NCBI RefSeq assembly: GCF_014306625.1
Contig: NZ_JACRYL010000001.1
Coordinates: 1-64,000 of the forward strand
Reading direction: 5' to 3'
DNA from: Pedobacter fastidiosus
GTDB lineage: Bacteria > Bacteroidota > Bacteroidia > Sphingobacteriales > Sphingobacteriaceae
DNA length: 64,000 nt
Shown here: positions 59,248 through 64,000 of the stretch, piece after piece
Position numbering within the stretch: position 1 is the stretch's first letter
Layout of the letters: each line of letters opens with the position of its first letter
Translations under genes and position numbers: made by a program
The notes under the pieces: generated by a model
Told to the model about the DNA's origin: nothing
Databases searched by the model: none
Seen by the model: only the letters and a program-made list of their open reading frames with translations

Positions 59248-60186
59248 TTATTTTACTAAATACGGTTGTAAAGCTGTTTTGATTTTTTCCTTGTTTTGAG
59301 CAACGGTCCATTTTTCTTTAATGGATTGATCGCCTAGGCTAAAAAGGGTTTCGTAAAGTAATTTTCCGTTGGCCATTGTTTGAACTTTGAATGTGTTATT
59401 AGAACCAATAACATCAGCCCAAACTGTACGCACATCAGCCCAATAAGTATGTTGGCTTGCCCACCATTTTTGCGCATTAGCAAAAGTTTTAGGGTCTATT
59501 TTAGTAAATTCTTCATAGCCTTTTTCTACCGCTAATAATTTATCTCCAGTTGGTGTACGTACAATTTTTTTATTGTCTTGCTCAAACATCCAACCATCTT
59601 TAGTAATGGTAATTCGGCTTCCACGGTTTAAAACATTGTAATCTTTACGCACGGTAGATTCTCTTCTTGGAAGTGGAGAATCGGTTTCACTTTGCCATGA
59701 ATCATGACCGCCAACATGGCTCCAAGTTCCGTAACCTTGATAACGCGGACTATCATCAACTTGATAAACTTTTTGCGTCCACTTGCCTTTTACATCCGCT
59801 GCGGCTAGGTTACCTTTTTTCCATGCATTATCCTGAGTGTAAAGCATAATATTGGTGTCTTCATAAGTCCAATCTTGGCGCCAGTGTTTAATAACCGTAG
59901 TATCATTAATGGCGAGCATGTGCTGAATTACAATTCTTTTAGGCTCATCTACAATTATTTCTGCCCATTCGCTTCCATGACTTTCGTAAGGTTTACTAAA
60001 TTTATAATCAGGATTTGGAGCGGTAACCTCGCCATAATTGAAGTTTACTTCATAAAAACCCGCAAGCGATTTTATTGCTTTTCTATCTTTTTCGAATTTT
60101 TCGTCTGCACTTTCTATTTTTGTCTGTGCACTTACATTAAAGGCAATCAAGCCTGATAATACTAAGATTAGGTTTAAAAATCTCAT
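59248..60186 (-). CDS. DUF6607 family secreted protein
   Basis: 312 aa. Signal peptide 1-20 (LNLILVLSGLIAFNVSA). The pattern is Trp/Tyr-rich: VIQHMLAINDTTVIKHWRQD, YQGYGTWSHVGGHDSWQSET, LPRRESTVRKDYNVLNRGSR. It resembles DUF6607 proteins, which in Bacteroidota often sit with PepSY and TonB-dependent iron/haem receptors; no activity is proven. It is 23 bp downstream of the PepSY gene. It ends with TALQPYLVK; the partial gene at the right edge ends with a similar TLQALLIK. Confidence 0.75.
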   Translation of the reverse strand: MRFLNLILVLSGLIAFNVSAQTKIESADEKFEKDRKAIKSLAGFYEVNFNYGEVTAPNPDYKFSKPYESHGSEWAEIIVDEPKRIVIQHMLAINDTTVIKHWRQDWTYEDTNIMLYTQDNAWKKGNLAAADVKGKWTQKVYQVDDSPRYQGYGTWSHVGGHDSWQSETDSPLPRRESTVRKDYNVLNRGSRITITKDGWMFEQDNKKIVRTPTGDKLLAVEKGYEEFTKIDPKTFANAQKWWASQHTYWADVRTVWADVIGSNNTFKVQTMANGKLLYETLFSLGDQSIKEKWTVAQNKEKIKTALQPYLVK

Positions 60187-60209
60187 TGTTATTTATTTTT
60201 ATTGAGGTG

Positions 60210-61373
60210 TTATTTAATTTCCGCAACTGCGGGATTTTTCTTTTTTTTCTTTCTTCCAATCCATATTAAAACACCAGTTATCGGCATGCTCGCTGCAATA
60301 AGACTAGCAAAAAAGGCAATTACTTTACCCGCCAAGCCTGCGATTGAGCCAACATGGATATCAAAATTCATACGATAGATTTTATCGGCAACTGATGTGT
60401 TTTTAAACTTTCCGTAAGCATGTTTAACTTCAATTTCTTTTAGGCTATGCTGATCAAAGTATCGGTAATCTGATTTCCAATAAGTTTCCGGATCAGGGTT
60501 CTTTGCAATTTCTATCGAAGCCTTTTCGTTTTCTGGAACGTGTACGTCCAAACTGCCCTGAAATGTTGGATCTTCTGTTAAATAAGATTGCCAAATTTTA
60601 TCTGCTGCGGAAGTATTTAATTTAAGTTTTGCCTTCGCCGTAGTATCCGAAAAAGTTTCGCTAAACTCTGTTAATGACTTTCCTCCAGAGGTTACAAAAT
60701 AAACTGATTTTGAAAACCATTGAAATCCCATAACCATTCCTGATAATGCGACAAAAATTATTATCCAGGTAATGTAGAAGCCAAGCACATTGTGAAAATC
60801 GTAGTTTACTCGTCTCCATTTTGCATTCCATTTTACCGTAAAACGTTGTTTGGTAGCGGCCTTATTTTTTGGCCACCACAAGATTAACCCTGATATTAAA
60901 AGCAGTACAAAAATAAGTGTGGCACTGGTTAATATTGGCTGACCAATTGTTGGCGGTAACCATAAATAATAGTGCCCCATAATCACAATCCTGAAAAAAT
61001 CATCGTTCATGTTTTTAACTTTCATCACTTCTCCAGTATATTGATTTACAAAAACGATGTAATAGTATTCAGGATTGAAATTGTAATAAACTACTTGAGT
61101 CGCTTTTCCTGGCTGATAAGTAATGCTATGGGCATGTTTATTGGGTAATGCTTTATCTGCAATTTGTTTTAATTGCGTTGGTGGCAATAAAGCTTTGTTT
61201 TGCACCTCAAGATTTCTGTAAGGTTGTGTTACATTTTCAATCTCTCGTTCAAAAGCCAAAATGCATCCTGTAATGCCCAAAAAACATACAAATAGCCCGG
61301 ATGTTAATCCGAGCCATAAGTGGATTTTTCCAATCCAATATTTTAAAGGTTTATTTTTTTTCTTTTCAAACAT
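60210..61373 (-). CDS. PepSY-associated TM-helix protein
   Basis: 387 aa inner-membrane protein. First TM with WIGKIHLWLGLTSGLFVCFLG (PepSY_TM signature), two further pairs of TMs including FRIVIMGHYYLWLPPTIGQP and VNYDFHNVLGFYITWIIIFV, and a Lys-rich C-terminus. PepSY_TM proteins are linked to reductive iron or haem uptake in siderophore systems, probably as ferric-siderophore reductases (inference from family context). Starts 9 bp after the receptor stop. Confidence 0.88.
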   Translation of the reverse strand: MFEKKKNKPLKYWIGKIHLWLGLTSGLFVCFLGITGCILAFEREIENVTQPYRNLEVQNKALLPPTQLKQIADKALPNKHAHSITYQPGKATQVVYYNFNPEYYYIVFVNQYTGEVMKVKNMNDDFFRIVIMGHYYLWLPPTIGQPILTSATLIFVLLLISGLILWWPKNKAATKQRFTVKWNAKWRRVNYDFHNVLGFYITWIIIFVALSGMVMGFQWFSKSVYFVTSGGKSLTEFSETFSDTTAKAKLKLNTSAADKIWQSYLTEDPTFQGSLDVHVPENEKASIEIAKNPDPETYWKSDYRYFDQHSLKEIEVKHAYGKFKNTSVADKIYRMNFDIHVGSIAGLAGKVIAFFASLIAASMPITGVLIWIGRKKKKKNPAVAEIK

Positions 61374-61382
61374 GAATGCTGA

Positions 61383-63770
61383 TTAAAATTTATAGGCTAC
61401 GCTTACTCTGTAATTTCTAGGCGCTTCTGCTTGATAATAGTATGCGTTTAGCCATTCGTAATAGGAGCCGCTGAACAGATATTTGTTTAGGATATTGAAA
61501 GCATTCCCGGTAATTTTAAATTTCGCTCGCTCATAAAAAAGGCCACCATCCAGTTTAAAATAGTTCGGTAGTTTTTGTAAACCAACACTCCAAGTATCCG
61601 TTGCTCTACCCGCTAAATAGGTAAATCCTGCAGAAATTCCCGAACCTTTTAATGCTCCATCTTGTAAGGTATAAGTTAACCAAGCATTAGATACATGCTT
61701 TGCAAAGCCTGGAATAACATCGCCAACATTAATGCCAGTTACACCTTGGGCAACTTCTGTTACTTTAGAATCTGTGTAGGCATAATTCGCAATTAAAGTT
61801 AATCCGTCGGTTATTTTACCTCTCAAATCGAATTCAATTCCTTGTGATCTTTTCTCACCTAAAACCACACTGAAGTTTTGGCCAGGTATATTTGTTGGAT
61901 CGGCTGTTAATTCGTTTTGTTTAAGAATTCTGTAAGCCGATAAAGTAGTATTCCATTTCCCATCGAACCATTCTTTCTTAATACCTATTTCATTATTTGT
62001 ACCTGTAATTGGCTCTACTTTTCCGCCATTGCGAATTAAGCCACTTTGAGGTGTAAAGGCTTCATCATAAACGGCATAAACTGCAGTGTTTTTATCTAAC
62101 GAAACACTTAAACCAACTCTAGGTGTAACTTTTTTTGCTTTATCTGGCGCACCTCCCCAAGCAGCTTGGCTCACGAAAGTATAGCGGCCAGCTAATGTTA
62201 AACGAACTTTGTTGTTAAAGAAGCCCAGTTCATCTTGAGCGTAACCACTCAAATATTTAGAATCCATTAAACCACCAGCGTTTATAGCTCTTTGTGTTAA
62301 TGGCGTTGTACGATCAAAATCAGGAAATCCATTTGTAGGAAATCCATAATTAGGATTATTTAAATCGAATGGAGAAGTTGCTAAATCTAAATCATGAGAT
62401 TGGCCCCAATCTGCCATGTAATTCTTCTTGCCACCATCAAAACCGGCTAAAATTCTGTGGTTAATGCCACCTGTTTTAGCTTGTCCGTTGATGAATAATT
62501 GAGCAAGTTTCATACTGCTTTCAGCATCCCAGATCCCAACGTTTCTAATAACAGTGCTGTTTGCATTGACGGCAGATGGCCAAGAACTGTAACCAACTTG
62601 ATCATATTTAAAGTAAGCTGCCTGAGCAGTTAATTTCCAGTTATCATCAAAACTGTGTTGTAAATTCAAAAATAAACTTTGATCGTTAATTCGAGTTGCA
62701 GGTAAACCTGGCTGAGTCATGGTTAATTCTCTCGGATAAGTTGCATAGCCATTTGGCGAGAAAATATAATAAGACCCAACCTCAGTCATTTTTGCATTTT
62801 GAAAAGTATATTCTGCTGTGATTTTGGTTTTATCTGTAATTTGATAACTTAATACCGGAGCAAAGCTATAGCGGTCGTTTTGCTCATAAGGGCGGAAAGA
62901 ACCTTTATTCTGAACCGCAGCATTTAACCTAAACAATAATTTTCCATCACTAGTTAACTTATGATCAAAATCTACAGTGGTTCTGTACAAATCGAAGCTT
63001 CCTAAAGTGAAGGAAACCTCGCCCTTATTAAAACCAGTAGGCTTTTTTGTAACTACGTTATACATTCCGCTTGGATCGCCGTTGCCCAACATAAAACCCG
63101 CCGGGCCTTTTACAAACTCGATATGATCTACAAAACTCATATCTTCAGTTAATGGCCCCCAGAATGATGAAACCACGTTAAAGCCATTTCTCATTGCTTG
63201 AATTTGAGAACCACGCATGGTAATGTTTGTGTACATATCGCCCCAATGCTCCACTCGTACAGCGCCACTTACGTTTCTGATTAAACCATCACTCATGCTG
63301 ATGATTTGTTGATCTTTTATAACCTGATTGGTAACGGTTTGAATATTTTGAGGCGCTTCTAAAAGCGGTTCGTTTAATCTTAAAGAGGCGGACGGTAAAC
63401 TGATTTTATATCTGTTGTTTTTTCCTGCAACAGTAACCTCTTCCAAAGCCTGGTCGTTTTCTACCAATATAAAGTTTACAACCTTAGTTTCTCCGGCAGT
63501 TATTGTGATTGTTTTTTCGCTAGAATTAATGCCAACTGCCGATGCTTTAATGATATAGGTGCCTGGCTTAACTCGATGGATGATGAAATTTCCATTGTCA
63601 TCCGTTGTGTTTCCCAAGCCTTTATCCTTTAGTCCAATTGAAATGAATGCTGCAGGTTTGCCGTTTGAAGTGGTAACTGTTCCCTTAATGGTGGCAAACT
63701 GTTGCGCAAACGTATCTATGCTAAAAATGGAAAGTAAGAACGATAAGCTGATAAGTAATATTTTATTCAT
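61383..63770 (-). CDS. TonB-dependent siderophore receptor
   Basis: 795 aa. Signal peptide 1-22 (LLISLSFLLSIFSIDTFAQ). CarboxypepD_reg-like domain 25-110 (TVTTSNGKPAAFISIGLKDK), TonB-box-like ALEEVTVAGKNNR near 110, plug 140-240 (QIISMSDGLIRNVSGAVRVE, DHIEFVKGPAGFMLGNGDPSG, the siderophore-receptor signature) and a 22-strand barrel, ending in the aromatic VAYKF. It imports a ferric siderophore across the outer membrane using TonB energy. First gene of an operon with PepSY and DUF6607. Confidence 0.92.
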   Translation of the reverse strand: MNKILLISLSFLLSIFSIDTFAQQFATIKGTVTTSNGKPAAFISIGLKDKGLGNTTDDNGNFIIHRVKPGTYIIKASAVGINSSEKTITITAGETKVVNFILVENDQALEEVTVAGKNNRYKISLPSASLRLNEPLLEAPQNIQTVTNQVIKDQQIISMSDGLIRNVSGAVRVEHWGDMYTNITMRGSQIQAMRNGFNVVSSFWGPLTEDMSFVDHIEFVKGPAGFMLGNGDPSGMYNVVTKKPTGFNKGEVSFTLGSFDLYRTTVDFDHKLTSDGKLLFRLNAAVQNKGSFRPYEQNDRYSFAPVLSYQITDKTKITAEYTFQNAKMTEVGSYYIFSPNGYATYPRELTMTQPGLPATRINDQSLFLNLQHSFDDNWKLTAQAAYFKYDQVGYSSWPSAVNANSTVIRNVGIWDAESSMKLAQLFINGQAKTGGINHRILAGFDGGKKNYMADWGQSHDLDLATSPFDLNNPNYGFPTNGFPDFDRTTPLTQRAINAGGLMDSKYLSGYAQDELGFFNNKVRLTLAGRYTFVSQAAWGGAPDKAKKVTPRVGLSVSLDKNTAVYAVYDEAFTPQSGLIRNGGKVEPITGTNNEIGIKKEWFDGKWNTTLSAYRILKQNELTADPTNIPGQNFSVVLGEKRSQGIEFDLRGKITDGLTLIANYAYTDSKVTEVAQGVTGINVGDVIPGFAKHVSNAWLTYTLQDGALKGSGISAGFTYLAGRATDTWSVGLQKLPNYFKLDGGLFYERAKFKITGNAFNILNKYLFSGSYYEWLNAYYYQAEAPRNYRVSVAYKF

Positions 63771-63780
63771 TGCAAATTTA

Positions 63781-63857
63781 TTTGGATTAATTCTAAACAG
63801 CGCAAAATAACGGCGTTAAAATTTATAATCCAAATTATTTTTAATTATTCTAAATAA
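63781..63857 (-). promoter_or_regulatory. Promoter and paired operator-like boxes of the siderophore receptor
   Basis: Minus strand TTTG (63834-63831), 20-bp spacer, TTATTTTG (63810-63803), one mismatch from the -33/-7 consensus. Two related boxes flank it: 63781-63797 (TTTGGATTAATTCTAAA) just downstream of the -7 box, and 63835-63857 (TTATTTTTAATTATTCTAAA plus TAA) just upstream of the -33 box. They share ATTATTCTAAA-like cores and are imperfect inverted repeats, as Fur-like sites are. Confidence 0.5.
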
Positions 63858-63913
63858 GAAAGTGTTAAATCTACAATAAGGGGCCTGAGAAAAGATGATT
63901 TAAGTATTAAACA

Positions 63914-63949
63914 AAAAAGCCAATTATCATATGGGGAATGATAATTGGC
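63914..63949 (-). terminator. Terminator of a gene entering from the right edge
   Basis: AAGCCAATTATCAT, loop of 7, ATGATAATTGGCTT form a perfect 14-bp stem with a TTTTTT run on the minus strand. Confidence 0.85.
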
Positions 63950-63971
63950 TTGAATAAAAAACTTAGGGATT

Positions 63972-64000
63972 TTATTTAATTAGCAAAGCTTGAAGCGTTA
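63972..64000 (-). CDS. Possible 3' end of a gene cut by the right edge
   Basis: On the minus strand one frame reads ..TLQALLIK and stops at TAA (63974-63972), 22 bp before a strong terminator. Eight complete codons remain; another frame stops at NASSFAN. The assignment rests mainly on the terminator. Confidence 0.35.

Overview
The window is one chromosomal stretch of a Bacteroidota bacterium, most likely family Sphingobacteriaceae and close to Pedobacter. The signs are low GC, Bacteroidota families (GLPGLI, DUF6607, DUF6600, IPExxxVDY, CarboxypepD_reg outer-membrane receptors), TAnnTTTG promoter boxes instead of sigma70 -10 boxes, weak Shine-Dalgarno sequences and abundant palindromic intergenic repeats. 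It holds mainly core genes. I see no prophage, CRISPR array or resistance island. Genus is inference.

Layout. 1-5.3 kb: the end of a GLPGLI protein and its barrel partner, an acyl-CoA dehydrogenase, a holin-like membrane protein and a lipoprotein. 5.4-10.4 kb: rimP-nusA-infB with a leader hairpin. 10.4-15.8 kb, minus strand: translation genes frr, pyrH, tsf, rpsB, rpsI and rplM, with nagA set among them. 16-25.5 kb: ORF6N protein, pnuC with the remnant of a NadR-like kinase, an MscS channel, tex, a pentapeptide protein, pdhB, a doubly broken small gene, a GNAT enzyme and an IS200/RAYT-type transposase beside a REP array. 25.8-32.1 kb: an AddAB-type helicase-nuclease pair. 32.3-41.2 kb: DUF559 nuclease between palindromic repeats, tcdA, tatD, thioredoxin, GH3 glycosidase, epimerase and S9 peptidase. 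41.3-46 kb: tRNA-Ser(GGA), pyk, IPExxxVDY, acpP-fabF-rnc. 46-51.2 kb: tandem CarboxypepD_reg paralogues, yicC, gmk, nadD and an RsmI-like methylase. 51.5-59.1 kb: DUF6600 Q-rich protein, HAD, YtxH, beta-CASP hydrolase, methyltransferase, DUF5694 and M28 peptidase. 59.2-63.8 kb: a TonB siderophore receptor - PepSY - DUF6607 operon, probably for iron.

The most unusual content is intergenic. Four copies of a composite repeat (part A with two CCGCT..AATC boxes around a hairpin of variable sequence; part B in three copies) lie in the same orientation; in two copies a gene lies beside or between the parts. A second family (CCCCTC...GAGGGG plus a small hairpin) forms inverted pairs on both sides of a DUF559 gene and changes in a compensatory way. 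A third (GGC-TNNA-GCC hairpins) forms a tandem 140-bp array upstream of the RAYT-like transposase. Some repeats supply coding sequence at protein ends (beta-CASP hydrolase, Tex, DUF559).

Limits: all family calls were made by eye, with no homology search or folding program. Promoters and terminators are pattern matches only.
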